DNA from: Collimonas pratensis
Lineage (GTDB): Bacteria > Pseudomonadota > Gammaproteobacteria > Burkholderiales > Burkholderiaceae_D
Direction of reading: 5' to 3'
Length of the DNA: 64,000 nt
NCBI RefSeq assembly: GCF_001584185.1
Contig: NZ_CP013234.1
Coordinates: 1,550,001-1,614,000, forward strand
The notes beneath the pieces were generated by a model. That model did no database searches and was not told where the DNA came from. It saw only the letters and a list, made by a program, of their open reading frames with translations. The position numbers were made by a program, and so were the translations under genes. Positions 44,096-52,864 of this stretch are shown one piece after another. The number at the start of each line of letters is the position of its first letter. The stretch's first letter is position 1.

Positions 44096-45113
44096 TTCGC
44101 TGATGTTGCAAGAAGCGTGTTCGGCCTCCGAGCACGTGGCATTACAGTTGACGCGCGATGGCGACAGCTACGCCGCACTGGCCGCCCGCCTGCGCCAGGC
44201 GCAACCGGCCGGCGTGCTGACGGTGGCGCGCGGCAGTTCCGACCATGCCGCCAATTACTGCGCTTACCTGATCATGGCGCGCCTTGGCCGCATTGTCGCT
44301 TCGCTACCGATGTCGCTGGTGACGCTGTACAAATCGCCGCTGCTGACGCGCGATGCACTGGCGATTGCCGTGTCGCAGTCCGGCCAGAGTCCGGACGTGA
44401 TCGAACCGATTCGCTATTTCCGCGAAGGCGGCGCCACTACGGTGGCGTTGGTGAACGATGCGGCATCGCCGCTGGCCGCCAGCGCCGAATGGACGCTGCC
44501 GCTGCATGCCGGCCCAGAGCTGAGCGTGGCGGCCACCAAGAGTTTCATCGCCAGCCTGGTGGCGGCGGCACGGCTGGTAGGACATTGGCAGGGCGACGCC
44601 GAGTTCCTGGCGCAGATCGAAGCCTTGCCAGAAGCCTTGCAAAAGGCCACCGAAGTCGACTGGTCGGCAGCGATCGATGTGCTGGCGCCGGCTTCCCGCA
44701 TCATGGTGGTCGGCCGCGGCGCCAGCTTCCCGGTGGCGCTGGAAGCGGCGCTGAAGTTCAAGGAAACCTCGGTGCTGCAAGCCGAAGCGTTCAGCGGCGC
44801 CGAGATCAAACATGGCCCGATGGCCTTGATCGACGACGGCTATCCTTTGCTGATCTTCGCCACGCGTGGACCGACCCAGGCCAGCCTGCTCAAGCTGGCG
44901 GAAGAAATGCGCGGCCGCGGCGCGCGCGTGCTGCTGGCGGCGCCGGCCGATATCAACGAACGCGACCTGACCTTACCGCTGGGGCCGACGCCGGACCTGG
45001 ATCCGATCGCTGCGATCCAGGCCTTCTATGTGATGGCGGCCAAGCTGTCGATCGCGCGCGGCCTGGATCCGGACCGTCCGCGCCATCTGAGCAAGGTCAC
45101 CAAGACTTCGTAG
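44088..45113 (+). CDS. Glucosamine-6-phosphate deaminase, SIS-domain type (NagB-II)
   Basis: 341-residue double SIS-domain enzyme that converts glucosamine-6-phosphate to fructose-6-phosphate and ammonia, replacing the unrelated classic NagB. First SIS domain has ARGSSDHAANYCAYL and SQSGQSPDVIEPI, the second has VVGRGASFPVALEAALKFKE and AEIKHGPMALI. It resembles the isomerase half of GlmS but lacks the glutaminase part. Start is uncertain: TTG 44076 has the best GGGAG spacing, while ATG 44088 is given here. The stop codon is part of a palindromic repeat. Confidence 0.9.
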   Translation: MFSSLMLQEACSASEHVALQLTRDGDSYAALAARLRQAQPAGVLTVARGSSDHAANYCAYLIMARLGRIVASLPMSLVTLYKSPLLTRDALAIAVSQSGQSPDVIEPIRYFREGGATTVALVNDAASPLAASAEWTLPLHAGPELSVAATKSFIASLVAAARLVGHWQGDAEFLAQIEALPEALQKATEVDWSAAIDVLAPASRIMVVGRGASFPVALEAALKFKETSVLQAEAFSGAEIKHGPMALIDDGYPLLIFATRGPTQASLLKLAEEMRGRGARVLLAAPADINERDLTLPLGPTPDLDPIAAIQAFYVMAAKLSIARGLDPDRPRHLSKVTKTS

Positions 45114-45191
45114 GGTGGGCAAGCGAGCTTGCCCACGCGTGACGGCAGGTCCACAGGTCACGCGTGGGCACAAAAGCGCGCCCACCCCTAC
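45110..45191. repeat. Palindromic repeat with GTGGGC arms, overlapping the nagB-II stop codon
   Basis: Left arm GTAGGGTGGGCAAGCGAGCT-type and right arm ending CGCGCCCACCCCTAC, with an inner perfect GTCACGCGTGGGC / GCCCACGCGTGAC pair. It belongs with the element at 31896. It supplies the TAG stop of nagB-II. Confidence 0.75.
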
Positions 45192-45260
45192 GTCGTCGGC
45201 GGATGTAAATAACAAATGCGCGCCGCGCTGGATATCATGGCGGCGCAATGGAGAAGCAAG

Positions 45261-46793
45261 ATGAATGACACAGCCAGCAAGCCCGGCCGCAGCGCGCGTG
45301 AAAGCGCCGGGCAACTGATCATGATCCGTTTTCCGGGCACCGTGCTGGATGACGACACCGCGCAGTTCTTGCGCGACAATCATATCCGCGCAGTCTGCCT
45401 GTTCCGCCAGAACATGGTCGACGCCGCGCAGCTGAGCAAGCTGACCGCTGACCTGCGCGCCGTGATGGGTCCGCATGCGCTGATCGGCATCGACCAGGAA
45501 GGCGGCGCAGTGGTGCGCGCGACCTGGCTGCCGGCGCCGCCGGCGGCGATGTCGCTGGGCGCCAGCAATGACCTGGGGCTGGCCTGCGCAGTCGGGGCTG
45601 CGGTGGCGCGCGGCATCCGTTCGCTCGGCTTCAACTGGAATTTCGCACCGGTGCTGGACCTCAACAATAATCCCGCCAACCCGGTGATCGGCGAGCGTTC
45701 CTTCGGTTCCGATCCGCAGCGCGCCACCGAACTGGCGCTGGCCTGGATGGAAGGCAGCTTGGCGGAAGGCGTGGCTTGCTGCGTCAAACACTTTCCCGGC
45801 CACGGCGACACCCACGTCGATTCGCACCGCGACCTGCCCACCGTCGACAAGCCGCGCGACGCGCTGGATGCGCTGGAGCTGGCGCCGTTCAAGGCAGCGC
45901 AGCGGGCGCCGGCCATGATGAGCGCGCACATCGTCTATCCGGCGCTGGATGTCGAGCATCCGGCCACCTTATCGCGCAAGATCCTGACCGATCTGCTGCG
46001 CACCGAATGGGATTATCGCGGCGTCATCATCACCGACGGCATGGACATGCACGCCATCGCCGGCCGCTACGGCGTCGGCAATGCCGCGGTCCAGGCCCTG
46101 GCGGCCGGCGCCGACATGGTCATGGCGCTCGGCAACCGCAACACCCAGGAAGAAACGCTGGCGGCCTTGACGGCGGCGCTGTCCGCAGCCGAGGAGGGCA
46201 GCCATCTTGACCACGCCGGCATAACTGCCCGCCTGGCCCGTCTCGATGCCCTGGCGACGGCCTATCCGTGCGCCGCTGATCGCTATCTGACCGAAGCCGA
46301 GGACCAGAGCCTGATGGCGGCCGCCTGGCGCCGCGGCCTGACCGTGAGCGGCAATCCGCAGCCGCTGGCGGACGGCGCCAAGGTGCGCCTGCTGGCCTGC
46401 GCCAATGCCGCCGGCGACGGCGTTTCCGAAGCCGGCTTGCCGGCCAGCGCGGTGGCTGCCATGCTGGCGCGCCGCTACGATCTCGAGTTGGTGACTTTTG
46501 ACGATGCTGAAAGTTTCGACTGGAGCACGCTGCCGGCCGACGGCCGCACCGTGATCCTGGCTTCCACCACGCGCGCGCGCTACGGCGCCCGGGCGCGCCA
46601 GAGCTGGCGTCCCGATCTACACCTGGCGCTGTGGAATCCGTTCCAGACCCTGGACATCGCCGCGCCGGCGCTGATCAGCTACGGCTTCGCCGATCCCGCG
46701 CTGGACGCCGTGGCCGACTGGCTGGCGGGAACCCAGGCCGCGGAAGGCCGGATTCCGCTGGCGTCCGTGGCTAGTATGGTGTTTCGCACATAA
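45261..46793 (+). CDS. GH3 beta-N-acetylhexosaminidase (NagZ-like), cytosolic
   Basis: 510-residue glycoside hydrolase family 3 enzyme without a signal peptide, so it should split GlcNAc from imported chitobiose or oligomers in the cytosol. It carries the NagZ-type loop KHFPGHGDTHVDSH (about 185-198) with the catalytic His/Asp dyad, and the nucleophile Asp in ITDGMDMHAI (about 258-267). It is longer than NagZ (about 340), with a C-terminal domain of about 170 residues of unclear role. ATG 45261 has GGAGAAG upstream. It follows nagB-II after a palindromic repeat. Confidence 0.9.
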   Translation: MNDTASKPGRSARESAGQLIMIRFPGTVLDDDTAQFLRDNHIRAVCLFRQNMVDAAQLSKLTADLRAVMGPHALIGIDQEGGAVVRATWLPAPPAAMSLGASNDLGLACAVGAAVARGIRSLGFNWNFAPVLDLNNNPANPVIGERSFGSDPQRATELALAWMEGSLAEGVACCVKHFPGHGDTHVDSHRDLPTVDKPRDALDALELAPFKAAQRAPAMMSAHIVYPALDVEHPATLSRKILTDLLRTEWDYRGVIITDGMDMHAIAGRYGVGNAAVQALAAGADMVMALGNRNTQEETLAALTAALSAAEEGSHLDHAGITARLARLDALATAYPCAADRYLTEAEDQSLMAAAWRRGLTVSGNPQPLADGAKVRLLACANAAGDGVSEAGLPASAVAAMLARRYDLELVTFDDAESFDWSTLPADGRTVILASTTRARYGARARQSWRPDLHLALWNPFQTLDIAAPALISYGFADPALDAVADWLAGTQAAEGRIPLASVASMVFRT

Positions 46794-46834
46794 TGAAACT
46801 TCATAAACGGCATCTTTTCGCGCCATGCGTCGTT

Positions 46835-46872
46835 GCATATCCTCGCGATAGCCGACTATCGCTCCGGTATGC
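46835..46872. repeat. REP-like hairpin in the gap before the MFS gene
   Basis: CGATAG / CTATCG with a CCGA loop, flanked by GCATA and TATGC arms and a 3-nt internal bulge. It sits in the 170-bp gap between the GH3 and MFS genes, otherwise empty of genes. Confidence 0.5.
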
Positions 46873-46963
46873 GCCTAGCCTGGCACAAAAATACACCATT
46901 TCTGAAGCTCCATTACGTACGAAACACCACACTAGCGATCCTCAATAAATCTCAGGAACCAGA

Positions 46964-48328
46964 ATGGCCTACCAGCTCGATAATCCGGAAGCGATCATCT
47001 TACCCACGGCGGCGGTCGACATGCGCATCGAAGAAAAGAAAGAGCACCATCCGGCACTCTGGGTGCCGACCTTGTACTTCGCCGAGGGCTTGCCGTATTT
47101 CGTGGTGGCGACCATCGCCGGCCTGATGTACAAGAGCATGGGCATGGGCAACGACCAGATCGCGCTGTGGACCGGCATGCTGGGTTTTGTTTGGGTCTTC
47201 AAGCCGCTCTGGAGTCCGTTCCTGGAAGCGGCGCGCAGCAAGAAGGCGATTGTCTTGCTGTTCCAGTTCTTCGGCGGCGCCAGCCTCGGGCTGGTGGCGT
47301 TGGCGCTGCACTTGCCGAATTACTTCGCGGTGAGCATTGCCTTGCTGGGGCTGGTGGCGATCTCTTCCGCCACCCACGACATTGCGGCCGACGGCCTGTA
47401 CATCGCCAGCCTCAGTTCGACCCAGCAAGCCACCTATGCCGGCTGGCAGGGCGGCTTCTACAACGTGGCGCGTTTTTTCTCGCTGGGCGGGCTGGTGGTG
47501 CTGGCCGGCTATTTCGAGAAGCGCATGCCGGTGGCGCAAGCCTGGAGCCTGATCTTCGGCATGCTGGGAGTGAGCATGCTGCTGTTGGCGATCTATCATC
47601 TGTGGGCCTTGCCGGCGGGGCGCAATCTGCCGCGTCCGGCCGGCGGCAAAGGTGTTATGCGGGGCGTGTGGTTGACCCTGCGCGAAGTGATCATCGATTT
47701 CTTCCAGAAACCGGGCATCTGGCTGGCGATCCTGTTCATCATCCTGTTCCGCGCCGGCGAAGGCCAGATCACCACCATCGGTCCGCTGTTCCTGCGCGCG
47801 GCGCGGGCGGAGGGTGGCCTCGGGCTGGCCACGGCGGAAGTCGGCGCCGTGTACGGCACGCTGGCGACCGTGGCCTTTATCGGCGGCAGCCTGCTGGGCG
47901 GCTATTTCACAGCCTGGCGCGGCTTGAAGCGCAGCATGTTTTTCCTGATCCTGGCGATGAACCTGCCTAACCTGGCTTACTTTTTCCTTAGCACTGCCAT
48001 GCCCACCAGTCTCAGCGTAATCGGCGCGGCCCTGAGCCTGGAAATGTTCGGCTACGGCTTCGGCTTCATCGGCCTGATCCTGTTCATCATGCAGGAAGTC
48101 GCGGTCGGCAAGTATCAGATGGCGCACTATGCGTTGGGCACCGGCATCATGCAGCTGGGCTATGTGCTGTTCAAGATCGTCAGCGGCTCGGTACAGGCCG
48201 CCCTCGGCTATCAGCATTTTTTCCTGTGGGTGCTGGTGTCGGCGATTCCGGTGCTGCTGCTGTCGCGCATCGTGCCGATCGGGCGCCATGAAAAGACTGC
48301 CGCCGATGCGGCTCAGGCGGCGGCTTAG
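46964..48328 (+). CDS. AmpG-like MFS transporter, probable GlcNAc/chitooligosaccharide permease
   Basis: 454-residue inner-membrane major facilitator with about 12 spans. The start region LYFAEGLPYFVVATIAGLMY and the ATHDIAADGLYI motif match the AmpG/acetyl-CoA-transporter-like branch, whose members move GlcNAc-containing sugars. Its place in the nag operon, with a GlcNAc kinase and a cytosolic hexosaminidase, supports import of GlcNAc or short chitin fragments from the periplasm. ATG 46964 has CAGGA upstream. The next gene starts 2 bp after its stop. Confidence 0.88.
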   Translation: MAYQLDNPEAIILPTAAVDMRIEEKKEHHPALWVPTLYFAEGLPYFVVATIAGLMYKSMGMGNDQIALWTGMLGFVWVFKPLWSPFLEAARSKKAIVLLFQFFGGASLGLVALALHLPNYFAVSIALLGLVAISSATHDIAADGLYIASLSSTQQATYAGWQGGFYNVARFFSLGGLVVLAGYFEKRMPVAQAWSLIFGMLGVSMLLLAIYHLWALPAGRNLPRPAGGKGVMRGVWLTLREVIIDFFQKPGIWLAILFIILFRAGEGQITTIGPLFLRAARAEGGLGLATAEVGAVYGTLATVAFIGGSLLGGYFTAWRGLKRSMFFLILAMNLPNLAYFFLSTAMPTSLSVIGAALSLEMFGYGFGFIGLILFIMQEVAVGKYQMAHYALGTGIMQLGYVLFKIVSGSVQAALGYQHFFLWVLVSAIPVLLLSRIVPIGRHEKTAADAAQAAA

Positions 48329-48330
48329 CG

Positions 48331-49242
48331 ATGAAACATGTTCAACGCGGTTTGCTGGCGCTGCTTGCCGTGCTGGCGGCTCACAGCGCCATGGCCGCTG
48401 GAGACGCCATGTTCTTTGACGATTTCCATTATGCCGACACCGCCGCGCTGGTGGCTGGCGGCTGGAAGGTCCGCGACCAGCAAGGCCATCCCGGCATAGA
48501 GCACGGACAATGGGGGCCGGACACCGTCAGCCTGGTGGATGATCCGCAAAGCAACGGCCAGCGGCTGTTGCGCCTCAACGCCAGCACCGACGGCACAGCC
48601 GCAGGCACGTTCCAGGCTCAGCTGTGCCATCAGCGTAAATATTTCGAAGGCACTTACGCTGCCCGCATACGTTTCAGCGATACCCCGGTGAGCGGGCCGG
48701 GCGGCGACCTGGTGGTCGAATCCTTTTACACCTCCAGTCCGCTCAAGCACGATTTCGATCCGCAGTACAGCGAACTGGACTGGGAATACCTGCCCAACGG
48801 CGGCTGGGGCAATCCGCACAGCCGCCTGTACAGCGTGTCCTGGCAAACGGTGCAGATGGAGCCCTGGAATGCGTTCAACCAGGTGCATGAAGAACAGCGT
48901 GCCCTGGGCGGCTGGCATACCGTGCTGATGCAGGTTGGCGGCGGCAAGATCCGCTACTTCCTGGATGGCGTGCAGCTGGATGAACACGGTGGCCGCAATT
49001 ACCCGGCGCAGCCGATGTCGATCAATTTCAATTTATGGTTTTCCCCCAGCGGCGTGCTGCCCGACACCAAGGCGCAGCGACGCTACCAGCAAGACCTGGC
49101 CTGGGTCATCCATGCCAAAGACCAGCTGCTGTCGCCGGCGCAGGTCGATGCGGCAGTCAGCACTTACCGCCGCGCCGGTGTGCACCATGTGGATACGGTC
49201 GCGGCCATGACGCCGCCGTTGCCGTCCAACTGCGATTTTTAA
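48331..49242 (+). CDS. Secreted GH16-like (concanavalin-type) protein
   Basis: 303 residues. Signal peptide 1-22 (ending SAMAA). The core is a jelly-roll lectin/glucanase fold with the GH16 catalytic pattern Glu-x-Asp-x-x-Glu seen as ELDWEYLPNG near residue 150, preceded by SPLKHDFDPQYS, and later WHTVLMQVGGGKIRYFLDG and SINFNLWFSP. GH16 enzymes cut beta-1,3/1,4-glucans and related glycans; activity on chitin-associated glucan or cell wall is possible. It is encoded within the chitin operon, between the MFS permease and a GH18 chitinase. Confidence 0.75.
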   Translation: MKHVQRGLLALLAVLAAHSAMAAGDAMFFDDFHYADTAALVAGGWKVRDQQGHPGIEHGQWGPDTVSLVDDPQSNGQRLLRLNASTDGTAAGTFQAQLCHQRKYFEGTYAARIRFSDTPVSGPGGDLVVESFYTSSPLKHDFDPQYSELDWEYLPNGGWGNPHSRLYSVSWQTVQMEPWNAFNQVHEEQRALGGWHTVLMQVGGGKIRYFLDGVQLDEHGGRNYPAQPMSINFNLWFSPSGVLPDTKAQRRYQQDLAWVIHAKDQLLSPAQVDAAVSTYRRAGVHHVDTVAAMTPPLPSNCDF

Positions 49243-49269
49243 AGCAAGCGAGATCAACAAGAAAGAGAC

Positions 49270-50436
49270 ATGATGAAACTGATGCGCTTATCGATGCTGC
49301 TGGCAGCGTTGTTGCCTGCGGTGGCCATGGCAGCGCCCTACAAGGTCGTTGCCTACTATCTGCCGTCGCAGCAGCGCCAGTATTCGGCGGCGGATATCGA
49401 CGCCAGCAAGATGACCCACCTGAATTATGCATTCGCGCTGATCAAGGATGGCGAGATCGCTCCCGACCAGTCCTCCGGCACTGACCAGAGCGCGCGCGAT
49501 TACATCGTGCTGCGCGGCCTCAAAAGCCGTGCCCCCAAGCTGAAGACCCTGATCTCGGTGGGCGGCTGGGCCGGCTCCAAAGAGTTTTCGGATGTGGCGT
49601 TGACGCCGCAGTCGCGCCGCAAATTCGCCGACAGCGTCGTCGCCTTCCTGCGCAACAACGGTTTCGACGGCGTCGACATCGATTGGGAATTCCCGGTGGC
49701 CGGTGGCGACGCCGCCAACATCATGCGGCCGGAGGACAAGCAGAACTACACGCTGCTGCTGCAAGCGCTGCGCGAGCGCCTCGACAGCGCCGGCAAGCAG
49801 GAACACCGCAGCTACCTGCTGACTGCGGCGATCGGTAATAACCAGGGATTTTTCCAGAACACCGAAATGGCCAAGGTCGCTGCGATCCTCGACTGGGTCA
49901 ACATCATGACCTACGATTTCAGCGGCTCATGGAGCAAGTTCGCCGGCCATGTGGCGCCTCTGTACAACGACCCGGTGCTGGCGCGGCCCGACGCCAACCC
50001 CAAGTTCAATGTCAGCAGCACGGTCGAGATGGCCCTGCAGGCCGGCATCCCGGCGCGCAAGCTGGTGCTGGGCATGCCGTTCTACGGCTACAGCTGGAAA
50101 CAATGCGCTCCGCAACAGCACGGCCAGCATCAGGACTGCAACGGCAAGGGCCGCGGCGGCGTCGAGCCGGGCGAACTGGATTTCGCCGACATCAGCGCTA
50201 CACTGGTCAATCGCAACGGTTTCACCCGCTATTGGAACGATGCGGCCAAAGTGCCATATCTGTTCAATCCGGACACCGGCGAATTTGTCAGCTACGACGA
50301 CGTCGAGTCGCTGGATTATAAAATCAGATACCTGAAGCAGATGGGGCTGGGCGGCGCGATGTTCTGGCAATTGTCTGCCGATCGCAATGCAGTCTTGCTG
50401 GACAAGGTCGCGGCCGAATTGCTGCCGTCGAAATGA
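49270..50436 (+). CDS. GH18 chitinase, secreted
   Basis: 388-residue family 18 chitinase. Signal peptide 1-22, then a TIM barrel with the catalytic motif DGVDIDWEF (catalytic acid Glu140), SVGGWAGSKEF on strand 3, and MTYDFSG and YGYSW downstream. Two Cys in the insertion near 280 may form a disulfide. No carbohydrate-binding domain. Start at the first ATG 49270 or the next codon; AAGAGA lies upstream. It is the last gene of the nag operon, 27 bp after the GH16-like gene, and precedes a terminator. Confidence 0.95.
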   Translation: MMKLMRLSMLLAALLPAVAMAAPYKVVAYYLPSQQRQYSAADIDASKMTHLNYAFALIKDGEIAPDQSSGTDQSARDYIVLRGLKSRAPKLKTLISVGGWAGSKEFSDVALTPQSRRKFADSVVAFLRNNGFDGVDIDWEFPVAGGDAANIMRPEDKQNYTLLLQALRERLDSAGKQEHRSYLLTAAIGNNQGFFQNTEMAKVAAILDWVNIMTYDFSGSWSKFAGHVAPLYNDPVLARPDANPKFNVSSTVEMALQAGIPARKLVLGMPFYGYSWKQCAPQQHGQHQDCNGKGRGGVEPGELDFADISATLVNRNGFTRYWNDAAKVPYLFNPDTGEFVSYDDVESLDYKIRYLKQMGLGGAMFWQLSADRNAVLLDKVAAELLPSK

Positions 50437-50441
50437 ACTTT

Positions 50442-50459
50442 CTTGCCCGTCCGGGCAAG
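50442..50459. terminator. Terminator hairpin between the chitinase and convergent lipoprotein gene
   Basis: Perfect 8-bp stem CTTGCCCG / CGGGCAAG with a TC loop, then TTCTTCCTGCTGTTT. It is in the 36-bp gap between convergent genes and may serve both. Confidence 0.65.
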
Positions 50460-50472
50460 TTCTTCCTGCTGT

Positions 50473-50826
50473 TTACTCCAGATGCCAGCCGCGCGCGTAC
50501 AGGCAGGACTTCACCATGTCGTCACGCTCGCGGTTGTTGATATCGTATTGCGAGTAGCTGGGCGGGGTATACATGCCAGGGTAGGTGGTGCACCTGGTGT
50601 CGCCATTGTCGGTTTTCCTGCAATAGGTATTGCCTGGCGTTTGCATGCCAGGGTTGAACTGGTTCACCACCACGATCGGATAGATGCGCATGGCTTCCTG
50701 CTTGCAGGCGAATTCGTCGGGGTAAAGTTCGGTGACGGGCTTGCTCGGGTGGACCCAGGTAGAGGCGCAACCCGACAATACGGCGCCGGCGAGAATAGCG
50801 ATTGCTGGGAGTAAAACTTTATGCAT
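50473..50826 (-). CDS. Small lipoprotein of unknown function
   Basis: 117 residues. Signal sequence with lipobox VLSGC (Cys20). The mature part contains four further Cys (in DEFACKQEA, NTYCRK, TRCTTY and KSCLYARGW), which could pair in the periplasm, and a Tyr/Pro-rich segment PGMYTPPSYSQYD. No family recognised with certainty. Start ATG 50826; an earlier in-frame codon would displace the signal. It lies between the two chitinase genes but has its own orientation shared with the second one; a terminator separates them. Confidence 0.65.
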   Translation of the reverse strand: MHKVLLPAIAILAGAVLSGCASTWVHPSKPVTELYPDEFACKQEAMRIYPIVVVNQFNPGMQTPGNTYCRKTDNGDTRCTTYPGMYTPPSYSQYDINNRERDDMVKSCLYARGWHLE

Positions 50827-50898
50827 GGCGGCTCTGGAACGAAGGGGAAACGGTGTTTGTTGAGCAAATAATAACACCCGCTTTGCGCCAGACAAAAC

Positions 50899-50924
50899 AA
50901 AGCCGGCTCCGAAGAGCCGGCTTT
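50899..50924 (-). terminator. Rho-independent terminator of the second chitinase
   Basis: Perfect 11-bp stem AAAGCCGGCTC / GAGCCGGCTTT with a 4-nt loop. Read on the minus strand it follows the chitinase stop by 23 nt and runs into GTTTTGT. Confidence 0.85.
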
Positions 50925-50947
50925 TGCTTCATGCCGCGTGCCTTACA

Positions 50948-52225
50948 TTACAGTCCCAGGCGCGAGATGAAGGCGTTGGTAAAGCCCAGGGTGCCCGCAG
51001 TGCCATAGGTATTGCAGGTCGGCGAAGCCGAACCCGGGGCGCAATCGCGGTCGCGGTCGAAGGACCAGTAATGGATACCGGCCAGGCCGTTCTGCTGCGC
51101 AAAGTTGACCAGCGTTGCGACATCGGCGATGGAGAAGGTTTCATTGGCCGAATCGTTACCGCCTATCATAGGCGTCACTTCAATCTGCTTGTACGGCACG
51201 CCGTTCTGGTTATGCAGATTGATGGCCGATTGCACCGCTGACGCTCCCATGTCGCAGCCGCCGCTGCTGTTGAGCATGCAGTTGCCGCCGGCCGGGCTGC
51301 CGTAGTCCATTGCCATCAGGTTGATGGTGTAGTTGGTCAGGCCGTAAGCCTGGATCGACTGCATCACTTGCACGCCATAGTAGCCGAGGCTAGGCGAAAC
51401 ATTGCCGCCCAGCGTCGCCACCGTGAAACTGAAGCGCAGGTTGGGGTAAGCGGCTTGTGCGTTTTTCACGCGCAGCACCAGGTTGTTGATATCTGCCGTG
51501 GTCTGGCCGGCTTCGATATCGAAATCGATGCCGACCAGGTTGGCCGAATAGTAGGTCTGGATGAATTTCTTGAAGTCAGCATCGTTGGTGCAAGTGAAGG
51601 AACCTGCCGCGCCGCCGGTGGAAACGATGTACTTCTTGCCGGCGTTGACGAAGGCTTGCACATTGGCTGCCGCGAAGGCCGATGCCGAGACGCCGCCCCA
51701 GTTTTCGCTACCGCAGGCGCCGGTCGCAAAGGCCCAGGTCAGGGTAGTGAGCTTGGCTGGCATGGCGCTCAGCACGGTTTGCGCGCTGCCGTTGACGGCG
51801 GTGCTCATGGCATAGGTATTCCAGTTCAGGTTGATGTTGCCATCTTTGTACGGACTGAAAACGAAGCCGGCCGGTGTGGTGCCGCCGCCTGGAGGAGGAG
51901 GCGGTGGTGGTGGCGGCGGAGGCGGTGGGGTAATGACGCCGCCGCAGTTGTCGACGATGGTCCATGGCTGGCCGGTGCCCGAGCCGCCGTTGTTGGTCGA
52001 AGGGTTGTTCCCTTGGGTCCACCAGTTGGCTTTGTAGTTGACGCCGTTGTAGCTGACGGTCGCGCCGCCGGTGTACGCCACGCTGGCGTCCCACGCAGCA
52101 TAGCAGGCAACCGTGGTGGCGGCTTGCGCGCTGGCTGCCAGCAAGGGGCTGGCCTCGGCGCTGCCGGTCACGATGGCGCTGCATGCCAGGCTAAGCACGA
52201 GGCCCTGTATGAGTTTCAGTTTCAA
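50948..52225 (-). CDS. GH18 chitinase with CBM5/12-type chitin-binding domain
   Basis: 425-residue secreted chitinase. Signal peptide 1-34, a CBM5/12-like module (about 39-94, with the aromatic KANWWTQGN motif), a run of 13 Pro (100-112), then a GH18 barrel. The catalytic motif is VGIDFDIEAG with Asp234, Asp236 and Glu238; SSTGG-like strand 3 reads IVSTGGAAGSF, and the substrate Tyr is in MAMDYG. This is the ChiC/D-like short-barrel subfamily. The start is TTG 52225 with AGGAG at good spacing. Its promoter (52475-52427) matches those of the receptor and nag operon, so it is likely co-induced. Confidence 0.93.
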   Translation of the reverse strand: MKLKLIQGLVLSLACSAIVTGSAEASPLLAASAQAATTVACYAAWDASVAYTGGATVSYNGVNYKANWWTQGNNPSTNNGGSGTGQPWTIVDNCGGVITPPPPPPPPPPPPPGGGTTPAGFVFSPYKDGNINLNWNTYAMSTAVNGSAQTVLSAMPAKLTTLTWAFATGACGSENWGGVSASAFAAANVQAFVNAGKKYIVSTGGAAGSFTCTNDADFKKFIQTYYSANLVGIDFDIEAGQTTADINNLVLRVKNAQAAYPNLRFSFTVATLGGNVSPSLGYYGVQVMQSIQAYGLTNYTINLMAMDYGSPAGGNCMLNSSGGCDMGASAVQSAINLHNQNGVPYKQIEVTPMIGGNDSANETFSIADVATLVNFAQQNGLAGIHYWSFDRDRDCAPGSASPTCNTYGTAGTLGFTNAFISRLGL

Positions 52226-52426
52226 TTTTCTCTCCTGAGAAGGTTGATCGGGCAGTGTGGAAGAGCAACTGCCGAAAAGCATGTCCAGACTTGTTATGCG
52301 ATGTGAACCAAAACCGACGCTGTAGCAACTGCCGCCGTCCTGCACCTTGTCTTGCGCGTATTGCAGGCAATGGGCAAGGTCTTATTCGTCTTCGATATTT
52401 CCATATGGAAATATCGAATTAAGGGC

Positions 52427-52475
52427 ACTGTAAGAGCCTCAAAAGTGGTTGTCAACATGTATCTAACTGGTATTA
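52427..52475 (-). promoter_or_regulatory. Promoter and candidate NagR site of the second chitinase
   Basis: On the minus strand: TAATACCAGTT (52475-52465), TTGACA (52455-52450) and TACAGT (52432-52427). Distances equal those at 35025 and 41175. The leader to the TTG start is about 200 nt. Confidence 0.75.
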
Positions 52476-52864
52476 CTTTGATCTATTTGTGGTCTCATTT
52501 TGGTGCGTTCATTGTGGTGTTAACATATTGTTTATATTGATTTTTATGAGAAATGCGGGAGTAATTTTTTGAGAAGTGGACTGGTCGTATCTTTTCGATT
52601 CAAGATCGAAAACAGCACTTTTTCAGCTATGGCGCAGGCAAAAAAAGCTTGCCGCAGCGCAGCATGTTTTGCCCCGAGAAACGGCATCTGATGTCGTTGC
52701 CGAGCGCGCAGCCATTGCTGCTTTTTGGAGGAGCAGGGCGGCAGCAAGTATAATTCTTGCCTTTTTCATTATTTCCCGGCCTGCCGCGGGAAAGCACGCT
52801 ATCGCTGGCCGCCGCTCAAGCACTTGCTGGAGGCGGCCAAGTGCTTATCAAAGGAAGTTGTCGC
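52476..52864. other. Intergenic region upstream of the amino acid permease; no gene seen
   Basis: About 390 bp, AT-rich on the left. Short frames are present but none has convincing codon use or start. A purine-rich AAAGGAAG precedes the permease ATG. No further copy of the TAATACC motif here. Confidence 0.5.

Noticed and set aside
47000..48289. 429-codon frame opposite the MFS transporter
   Set aside because: Composition is His/Gln/Ala-rich and hydrophilic, an antisense shadow of a membrane protein; there is no ribosome binding site.
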